This document shows positions 53,090 to 61,541 of a DNA stretch of 64,000 bases, piece by piece (position 1 is the stretch's first letter; each line of letters begins with the position of its first letter). The DNA is taken from contig NZ_QDFZ01000020.1 in NCBI RefSeq assembly GCF_003347605.1, positions 42,475-106,474 of the forward strand, written 5' to 3'. A program made the position numbers and the translations under genes. The notes beneath the pieces were generated by a model. That model searched no databases, had not been told where the DNA came from, and worked only from the letters and a program-made list of their open reading frames with translations. The DNA comes from Chryseobacterium sp. KLBC 52. GTDB lineage: Bacteria > Bacteroidota > Bacteroidia > Flavobacteriales > Weeksellaceae.

Positions 53090-54733
53090 ATGAAGACAAA
53101 AAATATTGTAAATATCATTGCCATTACAGTGTGTTCAGTAGCTTCTGCCTATCTTCAGGCACAGGAAAAAAATTATGTTTCCGAGGTCTGGACTGCTGAT
53201 CAGGGAAAAAACTACAGAAACCCGATTTTATATGCAGATTATTCCGATCCGGACGTTATCCGTGTGGGCAGCGATTATTATATGACGGCTTCCAGCTTCA
53301 ATGAAACACCGGGGCTTCCCATCCTTCATTCTAAAGATATGATCAATTGGAAACTGGTCAATTATGCCATTCAGGACCTCCTTCCTCAGGAACATTTCTC
53401 TACTCCGAAAAGAGGTGATGGAGTCTGGGCTCCAAGTATAAGATTTCATAAAGGAGAATTCTACATCTATTGGGGAGATCCTGATTTTGGAATTTACATG
53501 GTGAAAACCAAAGATCCGTTGGGAATCTGGGAAAAACCGGTCTTGGTAATGGAAGGAAAAGGATTAATAGATTCCTGTCCGTTCTGGGATGAAGACGGGA
53601 ATGCCTATCTTGTTCATGGCTGGGCGGGAAGCCGTGCCGGAGTAAAAAGTATTCTGACCCTTAACAAAATGAATCCCGAAGGAACAAAAGTTCTGGATAA
53701 AGGTGTTCATGTTTTTGACGGTCATGATGCCCATCCTACGGTTGAAGGCCCTAAACTATATAAAAGAAACGGCTACTATTATATTTTTGCTCCTGCAGGT
53801 GGTGTAGCTACAGGATGGCAACTGGTATTGAGATCAAAAAATATGTATGGTCCTTATGAAGAAAAAATAGTATTGGAGCAAGGCTCAACAACCATCAACG
53901 GGCCTCATCAGGGAGCCTGGGTAGATACTCCGTCCGGTGAAGACTGGTTTTATCATTTTCAGGATGTGGATGCCGGAGGAAGAATCGTTCACCTACAGCC
54001 GATGAAATGGGAAAAAGACTGGCCTGTAATGGGAGTAGATTATAATAAAAACGGAATAGGCGAACCTGTTTCAACCTATAAAAAACCTGATGTTGGACAG
54101 TACTACCCTGCTTCAACGCCTCCTGAAACCGATGAATTTGACGGAGAGAAATTAGGACTGCAATGGCAATGGAGTGCCAATGAAAATATTGTATGGTCAT
54201 CCAAACTTCCCGGACAAAAATTTTTAAGACTCTTCTCCATCAAAGTTCCGGAAGGAGAAAAAAATCTCTGGAATGTCCCTAATCTCTTAACCCAAAAATT
54301 TCCGGCTCCGACTTTTGCAGCCTCCACAAAGGTGAAACTGACTCCGGAAGATGCCAAAGAAGGAAAAACTGCCGGATTATTAATCATGGGATTAGATCAT
54401 GCATCATTGGTGATCACCAACAAACCTGACGGTTATTATCTCCAACTCAGGAAAGCGGAAAAAGCAGACAAAGGCGGAGAAGAAAAAATACTGTTTGAAA
54501 CCCCATTAAAAAGTAACGAAGTGTATTTAAAAGTCAATGTAAATGAGCCTAATGGCTTATGCCAGTTCAGCTATAGTGAAAATGGCAAGAATTTCATCAA
54601 AGTTGGTGAGGTTTTTCAAGCAAAACACGGAAAATGGATAGGAGCAAAAGTAGGTTTATACAGCATCAGTACAACAAAAGCGCCTCGTGGAGGGTATGCA
54701 GATTTTGATTGGTTCAGAATTACAAAGAAATAA
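53090..54733 (+). CDS. GH43 glycosidase with C-terminal beta-sandwich
   Basis: 547 residues, signal peptide ending AYLQAQ. The five-bladed propeller starts NPILYADYSDPDVIRVGSDY (catalytic base Asp), with DSCPFWDEDGNAYLVHGWAG (pKa-modulating Asp) and AHPTVEGPKLYKRNGYYYIF (general acid Glu in VEGP). The C-terminal domain (about 340-547) is a concanavalin-like sandwich of the type seen in GH43 xylosidase/arabinosidase. It would remove arabinose or xylose from pectin side chains; the exact linkage cannot be told. A 428-bp repeat-filled gap follows. Confidence 0.9.
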   Translation: MKTKNIVNIIAITVCSVASAYLQAQEKNYVSEVWTADQGKNYRNPILYADYSDPDVIRVGSDYYMTASSFNETPGLPILHSKDMINWKLVNYAIQDLLPQEHFSTPKRGDGVWAPSIRFHKGEFYIYWGDPDFGIYMVKTKDPLGIWEKPVLVMEGKGLIDSCPFWDEDGNAYLVHGWAGSRAGVKSILTLNKMNPEGTKVLDKGVHVFDGHDAHPTVEGPKLYKRNGYYYIFAPAGGVATGWQLVLRSKNMYGPYEEKIVLEQGSTTINGPHQGAWVDTPSGEDWFYHFQDVDAGGRIVHLQPMKWEKDWPVMGVDYNKNGIGEPVSTYKKPDVGQYYPASTPPETDEFDGEKLGLQWQWSANENIVWSSKLPGQKFLRLFSIKVPEGEKNLWNVPNLLTQKFPAPTFAASTKVKLTPEDAKEGKTAGLLIMGLDHASLVITNKPDGYYLQLRKAEKADKGGEEKILFETPLKSNEVYLKVNVNEPNGLCQFSYSENGKNFIKVGEVFQAKHGKWIGAKVGLYSISTTKAPRGGYADFDWFRITKK

Positions 54734-54740
54734 AATGGAA

Positions 54741-54826
54741 AACGCACGCAGATGATGCAGATAACGCAGATTTTAATAATAAATTGATACGCAATCATCT
54801 GCAAAATCAGCTCAATCTGCGAGAGA
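54741..54826. repeat. R2 CGCAGAT-type inverted repeat
   Basis: AACGCACGCAGATGATGCAG on the left and ATCTGCAAAATCAGCTCAAT, ending CTGCGAG, on the right form an imperfect inverted repeat. Related pieces are at about 2234-2275, 39330-39386 and 55084-55120 (ATCATCTGCAAAATCTGCGA). Confidence 0.6.
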
Positions 54827-54841
54827 GTAAAAAGAAAATTA

Positions 54842-55035
54842 TGTTGGAAAACGCAAAGACGCAATGAAATATCAGAATATAAATAATTATAAGGACGCAA
54901 AGATTTTATCTCCGATAAAATTGAATACCGCTTACTTAGCTGAAAATCTCATATTGAGCGAAGTCGAAATGTTCTTGCGCCTTAAAATATTATACGAAAT
55001 ATTAAAATCCTTTGCGTCTTTGCGATAATCCAACA
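54842..55035. repeat. R1 inverted-repeat element, copy b
   Basis: 194 bp with the clearest ends: TGTTGGAAAACGCAAAGACGC at the left (21 bp, of which TGTTGG and CGCAAAGACGC are mirrored) and GCGTCTTTGCGATAATCCAA, then CA, at the right. The central hairpin is ATTTTATC-TCC-GATAAAAT (54903-54921). Together with R2 pieces it fills the whole gap 54734-55161 between GH43 and the next esterase gene. Confidence 0.8.
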
Positions 55036-55161
55036 AAACAATATATAAACGCAAGCAAATTAAACAGATAAAATAGATTTTTAAGATAACAAACATGATC
55101 ATCTGCAAAATCTGCGAGAGATTAAAAATAAAATCATGTTGGAAATCCAACAAAAAAAGCA

Positions 55162-56007
55162 ATGAAAAAAAGCAAATACAAAACCGTTCCATTTTTATTC
55201 AGTGTAATGTTGTTATCAGCATGCCAGTCTCAGGATAGTGCAAAAAAAATGATATCAAAACAGAATAAAAAAGTAACGCATATCTACCTTATCGGAGACT
55301 CTACGATGGCCGATTACATCGGAGACTATGATCCAGGAAAAGATTATATGAAAGTACGCTATCCCATCACAGGTTGGGGGCAGGTATTTCAGCCTTTCTT
55401 TGCAAAAGACAGCATTGAAACTCTGAAACCAGCTATCAATACAGATTCCGTAGTTGTTATTGACAGGGCACATGGTGGAAGAAGTACAAGAACTTTTTTT
55501 CAGGAAGGAAGATGGCGGTATGTGTATGAACATCTTCAGCCTAATGATTATGTGATCATGCAGTTTGGCCACAATGACGGTTCAGAAAAGCATCCTGAGC
55601 GTTATGTAAATATTCAGGGATATAAAGAATTTTTAAGATTATTTGTTTCCCAAACCCAACAAAAAGGCGGAAATCCTGTTATTGTAACTCCTGTAGCAAG
55701 AAATTATCCCTGGAAAGACGGGAAACTTGAAAATGTACACGGCGAATACTGGCAGGCTCCCATTGATATCGCTAAAGAAATGAACGTTCCTTATATTGAT
55801 TTAAATAAACTATCCATGGAGTATTTTACCAAAAAAGGACAGGATTTTACCACCAGTCATTATTTTATGAATCTTCCGGAAAATACTTACGAGGCTTATC
55901 CGAAAGGACAGAAAGACAACACTCATTTTCAGCCTGAGGGAGCAAAGATAGTCGCCTCACTGGTCTATCAGGAATTTAAAAATATAATTAAAACTCAAAA
56001 AAAATAA
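55162..56007 (+). CDS. SGNH rhamnogalacturonan acetylesterase-like lipoprotein, copy 1
   Basis: 281 residues with lipoprotein signal ending MLLSACQSQ. SGNH blocks are present: block I YLIGDSTMADY (Ser nucleophile), block II GGRSTRTFFQEGRW (Gly), block III QFGHNDGSEKH (Asn) and block V DNTHFQPEGA (Asp/His). This arrangement is that of CE12 enzymes, which take acetyl groups off rhamnogalacturonan or galacturonan. It is followed by the GH28 gene with only 1 bp between, so it is translationally linked. Confidence 0.91.
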   Translation: MKKSKYKTVPFLFSVMLLSACQSQDSAKKMISKQNKKVTHIYLIGDSTMADYIGDYDPGKDYMKVRYPITGWGQVFQPFFAKDSIETLKPAINTDSVVVIDRAHGGRSTRTFFQEGRWRYVYEHLQPNDYVIMQFGHNDGSEKHPERYVNIQGYKEFLRLFVSQTQQKGGNPVIVTPVARNYPWKDGKLENVHGEYWQAPIDIAKEMNVPYIDLNKLSMEYFTKKGQDFTTSHYFMNLPENTYEAYPKGQKDNTHFQPEGAKIVASLVYQEFKNIIKTQKK

Positions 56008-56008
56008 C

Positions 56009-57676
56009 ATGAAGAAGTCACTTACCATAATCAGCTTAGCAGTAGCAATGATGTTTTCCGGGCATGTCTACGCCCAGAATCTGGATATTTATAAAAACAT
56101 TGAGTTTGCAATGCCTCAGGTTGTGGAAACCTCTTTTACGGCCAATACCGTTTCCATCACGCAATTTGGCGGAGTTTCGGGAGGAAATGTAAAAAATACA
56201 CAGGCATTCAAAAAAGCAATTGATGACCTTAGCAAAAAGGGAGGTGGGAAACTGGTTGTGCCTAGAGGAATGTGGCTTACTGGACCTATTGAACTGAAAA
56301 GTAATATCAACCTTCATGTAGAAGAAGGCGCTTTCATTATTTTCAGCAAAGATAAAAATGATTATCCCCTGGTAGATGTAAGTTTTGAAGGATTAAATAC
56401 TACGCGTTGCCAATCGCCTATTTCAGCAAAAAACGCAACGAATATTGCCATTACAGGAAAAGGAGTCATAGATGGAAGCGGAGATGCCTGGAGAGCCATC
56501 AAGAAAAGTAAAGTAGCAGAATCGGAATGGAAAGAAATCATCAAATCCGGTGGAATATTATCTTCCGACGGCAAAACATGGTACCCTTCAGAAAGCTATA
56601 AAAAAGGATTTGAAAGCAGCTCAAGCTTCAATGTTCCTGATAAAATATCCAAAGACGAACTGAATACGGTAAAAGACTTTCTGCGTCCGGTGATGGTAAG
56701 TCTGGTGGGTTGTGACAAAGTATTGTTAGATGGTCCCACCTTCCAGAATTCCCCGGCGTGGAATCTTCATCCCCTGATGTGTTCCAATCTGATTTTAAGA
56801 AACCTTACCGTAAGAAACCCATGGTTCTCTCAAAATGGGGACGGGGTAGATCTTGAATCCTGCAAAAATGTACTGATCTACGACAATACTTTTGACGTGG
56901 GCGACGATGCGATCTGTATTAAATCAGGGAAAAATGAAGACGGCAGAAAAAGAGGAATGCCTACTGAAAATGTCATCATCAAAAACAATATCGTCTATCA
57001 CGGTCATGGAGGATTTGTTGTAGGGAGTGAAATGTCCGGAGGAGCCAGAAATATTCATGTTTCCGACTGTACTTTTATCGGAACAGATATCGGACTTCGT
57101 TTCAAAACGACCCGTGGAAGAGGTGGAATTGTTGAGAATATTTACATCAAAAATATCGATATGATTAATATTCCTACACAGACCATCGGTTTTAATATGT
57201 TTTACGAAGGTTCTTCCCCGGTTTTGGAAGACGGACAGAAACAGGAAGGAAACAAATCGCCTGAAAAAGTATATCCGGTAACAGAGGAAACTCCTATTTT
57301 CAGAAATATATTCTTTAAAAACATCAATGCAGTCAACTCTTACGAAGCTATCACCTTATTTGGTCTTTCCGAAATGAACCTTAAAAATATTGTGATTGAA
57401 GACTCAAAATTCGATACCAAAAAGGCATTGACTATTGTAGATGCAGATGGAATCCAATTAAAGAATGTAACCATGAAATACACGGAAGGAACGGGAGCAA
57501 CGGTTTATAACAGTAAAAATATCAATCTGTCTACCGTAAAATTTGAATCACCAATCAAACCTTATATCAAAGTTTTAGGAAACAAAACCGGAACTGTAGC
57601 TTTACCTAAAGATTTACGATCTGATAAAAGCACAGTTTCTATAGGAGCGGATGTAGCTAAGAACTCAATACAATAA
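56009..57676 (+). CDS. GH28 polygalacturonase
   Basis: 555 residues, signal peptide ending HVYAQ. The parallel beta-helix shows the GH28 active-site set: NGDGVDLESC (Asp), VGDDAICIKSG (Asp-Asp), HGHGGFVVGSEMSGG (His) and LRFKTTRGRGG (Arg-Lys). An N-terminal segment ITQFGGVSGGNVKNTQAFKK is the usual pectate-lyase-like cap. It hydrolyses alpha-1,4 galacturonan links and gives saturated galacturonate, which needs the uxa branch. Whether exo or endo cannot be settled. Confidence 0.94.
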   Translation: MKKSLTIISLAVAMMFSGHVYAQNLDIYKNIEFAMPQVVETSFTANTVSITQFGGVSGGNVKNTQAFKKAIDDLSKKGGGKLVVPRGMWLTGPIELKSNINLHVEEGAFIIFSKDKNDYPLVDVSFEGLNTTRCQSPISAKNATNIAITGKGVIDGSGDAWRAIKKSKVAESEWKEIIKSGGILSSDGKTWYPSESYKKGFESSSSFNVPDKISKDELNTVKDFLRPVMVSLVGCDKVLLDGPTFQNSPAWNLHPLMCSNLILRNLTVRNPWFSQNGDGVDLESCKNVLIYDNTFDVGDDAICIKSGKNEDGRKRGMPTENVIIKNNIVYHGHGGFVVGSEMSGGARNIHVSDCTFIGTDIGLRFKTTRGRGGIVENIYIKNIDMINIPTQTIGFNMFYEGSSPVLEDGQKQEGNKSPEKVYPVTEETPIFRNIFFKNINAVNSYEAITLFGLSEMNLKNIVIEDSKFDTKKALTIVDADGIQLKNVTMKYTEGTGATVYNSKNINLSTVKFESPIKPYIKVLGNKTGTVALPKDLRSDKSTVSIGADVAKNSIQ

Positions 57677-57831
57677 ATCTGATAGAATATAAACCATTAA
57701 GATGAGTTAAATTTTTAAGAATATTAAGTTAGACTTTGCACTACAAATTCTTCTTAAAAATATGAAGTATTTTCTTCATTTATCTTAATAGCTTAAAATT
57801 CTTAATGATTTCAATGTAAAAATCTGACAAA

Positions 57832-58740
57832 ATGATTTTTAACAAAAGACATACTTATATTTCTATTTTCTTCGTAGGGACGATGGCATTCGGGCAGGTA
57901 AGCAGACCGAATGCTTCTCCTTACACCAATGAAGGAACTTTTGAAAAGTTAAAGAAGAAATATCCTTTCATTGTCCCTATTGATCGCCCGGTCCCTTCAA
58001 ATATTAAAATAGACAGGGATATTGAATACAAAAATATCAACGGTTCATCATTAAAAGCCGATGTATATTACCCTATTGATGATTCAAAAAAACATGCAGG
58101 AATCGCAATGGTTCACGGTGGCGGATGGATTTCCGGCAGCAAAGACAATGAAAAATATATGGCTATGGAATTAGCTTCAAAAGGATTTGTTGTCATCGCT
58201 GTTGGTTACCGTCTTGCGGATGTTGCAAAATATCCTGCCGGAATTGAAGACATAGAAAACGCTATTCAATGGTTGCAGACTCATCACAAAAAATATTCTT
58301 TAGATAAAAAGAAAATAGCCGTTTTGGGCGAATCTGCCGGAGCTCAGATGGCCACTCTGGTTGGCGTACAAAAGAAAAATAATATAAAAGCGATCATCAA
58401 TATTGACGGAATTGTATCCTTCATTCATCCTGAAGCAGAGGAAAGTACTTATGCCTCCTATTGGCTGGATGGAGACCGAAATACCAACCTAAAAAACTGG
58501 ACAGAAGCTTCACCGCTGGAATATGTGAGTAAAAATACACCACCTACCCTTTTTATCAACAGTTCTCAACCCAGATTTCATGCCGGAAGAGATGATATGA
58601 TGAAAAAATTAAAGGCGTACAACATTCCTACTGCATTTCATGAAATTAAAGATTCTCCCCATTCATTCTGGTCCGCCGAACCATGGTTCACAGAAACATT
58701 GAACTATACTGTTGATTTTTTAAATAAAGTGTTGAAATAA
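57832..58740 (+). CDS. secreted alpha/beta hydrolase, BD-FAE-like esterase
   Basis: 302 residues with a signal peptide ending TMAFGQ. Oxyanion motif MVHGGGWISGSKDN, nucleophile Ser in VLGESAGAQMATL, Asp around RPRFHAGRDDMMK region and C-terminal His in DSPHSFWSAEPW. The HGGG/GxSxG combination is of hormone-sensitive-lipase or BD-FAE type esterases, which remove acetyl or feruloyl groups from plant glycans. It may deacetylate or deferuloylate pectin. It precedes the second methylesterase by 16 bp. Confidence 0.86.
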   Translation: MIFNKRHTYISIFFVGTMAFGQVSRPNASPYTNEGTFEKLKKKYPFIVPIDRPVPSNIKIDRDIEYKNINGSSLKADVYYPIDDSKKHAGIAMVHGGGWISGSKDNEKYMAMELASKGFVVIAVGYRLADVAKYPAGIEDIENAIQWLQTHHKKYSLDKKKIAVLGESAGAQMATLVGVQKKNNIKAIINIDGIVSFIHPEAEESTYASYWLDGDRNTNLKNWTEASPLEYVSKNTPPTLFINSSQPRFHAGRDDMMKKLKAYNIPTAFHEIKDSPHSFWSAEPWFTETLNYTVDFLNKVLK

Positions 58741-58756
58741 TTTTTAACCGGATCTT

Positions 58757-59737
58757 ATGAAAAAATTATTTGTAATTCTGTTTTTGCCAATAGTTCAGTT
58801 TCTATGGGGACAGAGCAAACCTTATATCACCGTTACAGTAGCTCAGGATGGAAGTGGAGATTTTACCACCATTCAGAAAGCAATCAATTCTGTAAGAGAA
58901 CTTGGTCCGGCAGAAGCTTTAATCAAAATCAAAGCGGGAATTTATTATGAGAAAGTGATTATTCCCTCTTCAAAGCATAAAATCACGCTGGAAGGAGAAA
59001 ACAGAAACAATACGGTTATTACCAACAATGATTTCTCAGGAAAAACAGATGCTTTCCATGAAAAGATGACGACTTTCAACTCCTATACTCTTCTGGTAAT
59101 GGGCGATGATAGTAAGATCAGTAATCTGACCATTCAAAACAGCTCATGCAACGAAGGCCAGGCAGTTTCACTTCATGTAGAAGGTGATCGTTTTGTGATT
59201 AAGGAGTCCGATATCCTTGGCTGTCAGGACACCCTTTATTCCGCCTCCAACCATAGCAGACAGTATTTTGAAAACTGTTATATAGAAGGAACTACCGACT
59301 TTATTTTCGGACAGGCAACTGCTGTTTTTAAAAACTGTACGATTAAAAGTCTGACTGATTCTTACATCACCGCTGCCGCAACGGAAATGGACAGAAAATA
59401 TGGATTTGTCTTTTTCGATTGCAAGCTTACTGCTAAAGATGAGGTTTCTAAAGTGTATCTCGGAAGACCGTGGAGACCTTACGCCAAAACGGTTTTCATC
59501 AATACGGAAATGGGAAAACATATTCTTCCCGAAGGCTGGAATCCCTGGAAAGGAGACAAAATGTTTCCTGATAAAGAAAAAACTGCTTATTACGCAGAAT
59601 ACGGAAGTAAAGGCGAAGGAGGAAATCCTTCAAAACGGGTAAGCTGGTCACATCAATTGACAGCAAAAGACCTTAAAAATTATACTCTAGAAAAAATCTT
59701 TGACAACTGGAATCCTAACATAAATAATAAGCAATAG
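58757..59737 (+). CDS. pectin methylesterase (CE8), copy 2
   Basis: 326 residues, signal peptide ending LWGQ. The CE8 motifs are GSGDFTTIQKAINSV, ILGCQDTLYSAS (catalytic Asp), EGTTDFIFGQATAVFKNC (second Asp) and VYLGRPWRPYAKTVFIN (Arg). It is clearly paralogous to 48261-49283 but has Cys for Asn before the QDTLY motif and a different C-terminus. The two may act on different ester patterns. Confidence 0.94.
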   Translation: MKKLFVILFLPIVQFLWGQSKPYITVTVAQDGSGDFTTIQKAINSVRELGPAEALIKIKAGIYYEKVIIPSSKHKITLEGENRNNTVITNNDFSGKTDAFHEKMTTFNSYTLLVMGDDSKISNLTIQNSSCNEGQAVSLHVEGDRFVIKESDILGCQDTLYSASNHSRQYFENCYIEGTTDFIFGQATAVFKNCTIKSLTDSYITAAATEMDRKYGFVFFDCKLTAKDEVSKVYLGRPWRPYAKTVFINTEMGKHILPEGWNPWKGDKMFPDKEKTAYYAEYGSKGEGGNPSKRVSWSHQLTAKDLKNYTLEKIFDNWNPNINNKQ

Positions 59738-59973
59738 ATAATGAGCAATATCCAGAAGATATTTAAATGAAAAATAATGACCAATTTTTCAATCCCATTG
59801 ACATTGGAATATGAAGCGTTAAAAAAATTATTTCTGTGAACGTTAAGAAAATTCTATTGTTTGAGTGCGAAATCAATAATGACCCGAAGAAGAAAAATCG
59901 AATTCGCACGAGTTTAGAATTTTTAGAGAATAGAATTAATTTTTAGCGGAAGATTCCCAGTCTTGAATTTTTG

Positions 59974-59999
59974 ATTCTTTTGTTTCAAGACAAAAGAAT
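59974..59999. other. hairpin in the 281-bp gap before the second SGNH esterase
   Basis: ATTCTTTTGT / ACAAAAGAAT with loop TTCAAG, 20 bp before the ATG at 60019. It is part of a repeat-like sequence that starts near 59940. It could be a leader structure of the esterase gene. No gene lies in 59738-60018. Confidence 0.5.
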
Positions 60000-60018
60000 T
60001 ATACTAAATAAAATAAAC

Positions 60019-60753
60019 ATGAATAAAAAACTTACCCTTCTCATCATTTTCATCTCCATCCTCACCTATGCACAGCAACCTACGCTATTCCTCATTGGTG
60101 ATTCTACCATGGCCAATAAAGAAAATCCAGATAAGAATCCAGAGCATGGCTGGGGACAGATGCTTCCATCACTTTTGACAACAGGAATATCCGTTCAGAA
60201 TCATGCCACCAACGGAAGAAGCTCCAAAAGTTTCAGAACGGAAGGCCGATGGAATAAAGTTTTGAACCAACTTAAGAAAGGAGATTTTGTCATCATTCAA
60301 TTCGGACACAATGATCAGAAAGTGAATGACTCTGCCCGTTTTACCAATCCATACACCCAATACAGAGCCAATTTAGAAAGATATGTAAACGAAGCAAGAG
60401 CTAAAGAGGCTATTCCCATCCTTATGACGTCAATTGTAAGAAGAAACTTTAACGAAAACGGTGTTTTGGTGGATACCCATAAAGAATATCCTCTGGTGGT
60501 AAGAATGGTGGCGAATGATCTTAAAGTTCCCTTTGTTGACCTACAGCTCTTATCCGAACAGCTTGAAATTTCCTATGGTCCGGAAAATTCAAAAAAATTG
60601 CATCTGCATTATAAAAAAGGAGACGACCCTTTTTATCCGGACGGAAAAGATGATGATACTCATTTGTCAAAGCTGGGAGCAGAATCTATTGCAAAACTGG
60701 CAGCTACTTCTTTAAAAGCTTTGAAGACCGGTTTGGAAAAGTATATAAAATAA
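60019..60753 (+). CDS. SGNH rhamnogalacturonan acetylesterase-like, copy 2
   Basis: About 244 residues from the ATG at 60019, where MNKKLTLLIIFISILTYAQQ is the signal peptide; an earlier in-frame ATG at 59971 lies within the hairpin region. SGNH blocks: FLIGDSTMANK (Ser), NGRSSKSFRTEGRW (Gly), QFGHNDQKVND (Asn) and DDTHLSKLGA (Asp/His). It is smaller than copy 1 and lacks its lipobox, so it is probably soluble in the periplasm. Likely activity is deacetylation of pectin fragments. Confidence 0.9.
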   Translation: MNKKLTLLIIFISILTYAQQPTLFLIGDSTMANKENPDKNPEHGWGQMLPSLLTTGISVQNHATNGRSSKSFRTEGRWNKVLNQLKKGDFVIIQFGHNDQKVNDSARFTNPYTQYRANLERYVNEARAKEAIPILMTSIVRRNFNENGVLVDTHKEYPLVVRMVANDLKVPFVDLQLLSEQLEISYGPENSKKLHLHYKKGDDPFYPDGKDDDTHLSKLGAESIAKLAATSLKALKTGLEKYIK

Positions 60754-60796
60754 AACAGATTGCAGATCGTACAAAATTGTAATTAAAAAAAATAAA

Positions 60797-61135
60797 ATGG
60801 ATTTCAAAAAAGAGCCTTTCTTCAATGGAAACTCTGCATGGGAAGATGTAGGAAATGGGATTTCCAGACAGTTTGTGGGATACAATTCCCAGATAATGAT
60901 GGTTATTGTAAAGTTTGAAAAAGATGCTATAGGAACTTTGCATCAGCATTTTCATTCTCAGATCACGTATGTTGCTTCAGGAAAATTTGAAGTTACCGTA
61001 GATGGTGAAACAAAAATTTTACAGGAAGGAGATGGATTTTTTGCACAGCCTAATATTTTCCATGGGGTAAAATGTATTGAAGAAGGAAAGTTAATTGATG
61101 TTTTCACGCCTTTCCGGGAGGATTTTCTTATTTAA
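60797..61135 (+). CDS. kdgF: KdgF-like cupin (unsaturated uronate linearisation)
   Basis: 112-residue single cupin without a signal peptide. The metal site is LHQHFHSQITYVASG (three His plus Gln) and FAQPNIFHGVKCIEEG (fourth His). Size, cytosolic location and pectin context match KdgF, which converts 4,5-unsaturated galacturonate into 5-keto-4-deoxyuronate for KduI. Cupins are diverse, so the call leans on context. It lies 43 bp after the esterase and would connect GH105 with KduI. Confidence 0.82.
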   Translation: MDFKKEPFFNGNSAWEDVGNGISRQFVGYNSQIMMVIVKFEKDAIGTLHQHFHSQITYVASGKFEVTVDGETKILQEGDGFFAQPNIFHGVKCIEEGKLIDVFTPFREDFLI

Positions 61136-61144
61136 TTAAAACAA

Positions 61145-61329
61145 TGTTGGAAAACGCCCAGGCGCTAAGTTTTTTTAAACACCATCCGTCTAAGACGCAG
61201 ATATTTTATCTCCGATAAAATTGTAAACTACATCCTTTGCTGAAAATCTCATATTGGGCGAAGTCAAATGTTCTTGGGGCTTAATGAGTATAATCATACA
61301 AAACCTTGCGACTTTGCGATAATCCAGCA
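61145..61329. repeat. R1 inverted-repeat element, copy c
   Basis: 185 bp: left end TGTTGGAAAACGCCCAGGCGC, centre ATTTTATC-TCC-GATAAAAT (61203-61221), right end GCGACTTTGCGATAATCCAG, then CA. The interior shares GCTGAAAATCTCATATTG and CGAAGTC with copy b. It lies between the kdgF and pectate lyase genes. Confidence 0.78.
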
Positions 61330-61415
61330 AAAAACCAAGCATTAAAAATATAAAATACTGCCATTTTTAGTGAGCAATCTAAAACAATAAATAAATTTTT
61401 TAAAAAAACACAAAA

Positions 61416-61429
61416 TGCAACCGATTGAT
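61416..61429. promoter_or_regulatory. weaker LacI-type operator before the pectate lyase
   Basis: TGCAACCGATTGAT matches TGCAATCGATTGCA in 11 of 14 positions. It is 113 bp before the start codon at 61542; a -7-like TAATTTTA lies at 61505-61512. The stretch between is very AT-rich with no gene. Confidence 0.5.
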
Positions 61430-61541
61430 CAAATAAAATATTTAACATTATAATTATATAAATATTAATATATTAAAATATAAAATAATTTAATAGTAAT
61501 ACTATAATTTTACACCAAGAACAAATCACAAAATATAAACT

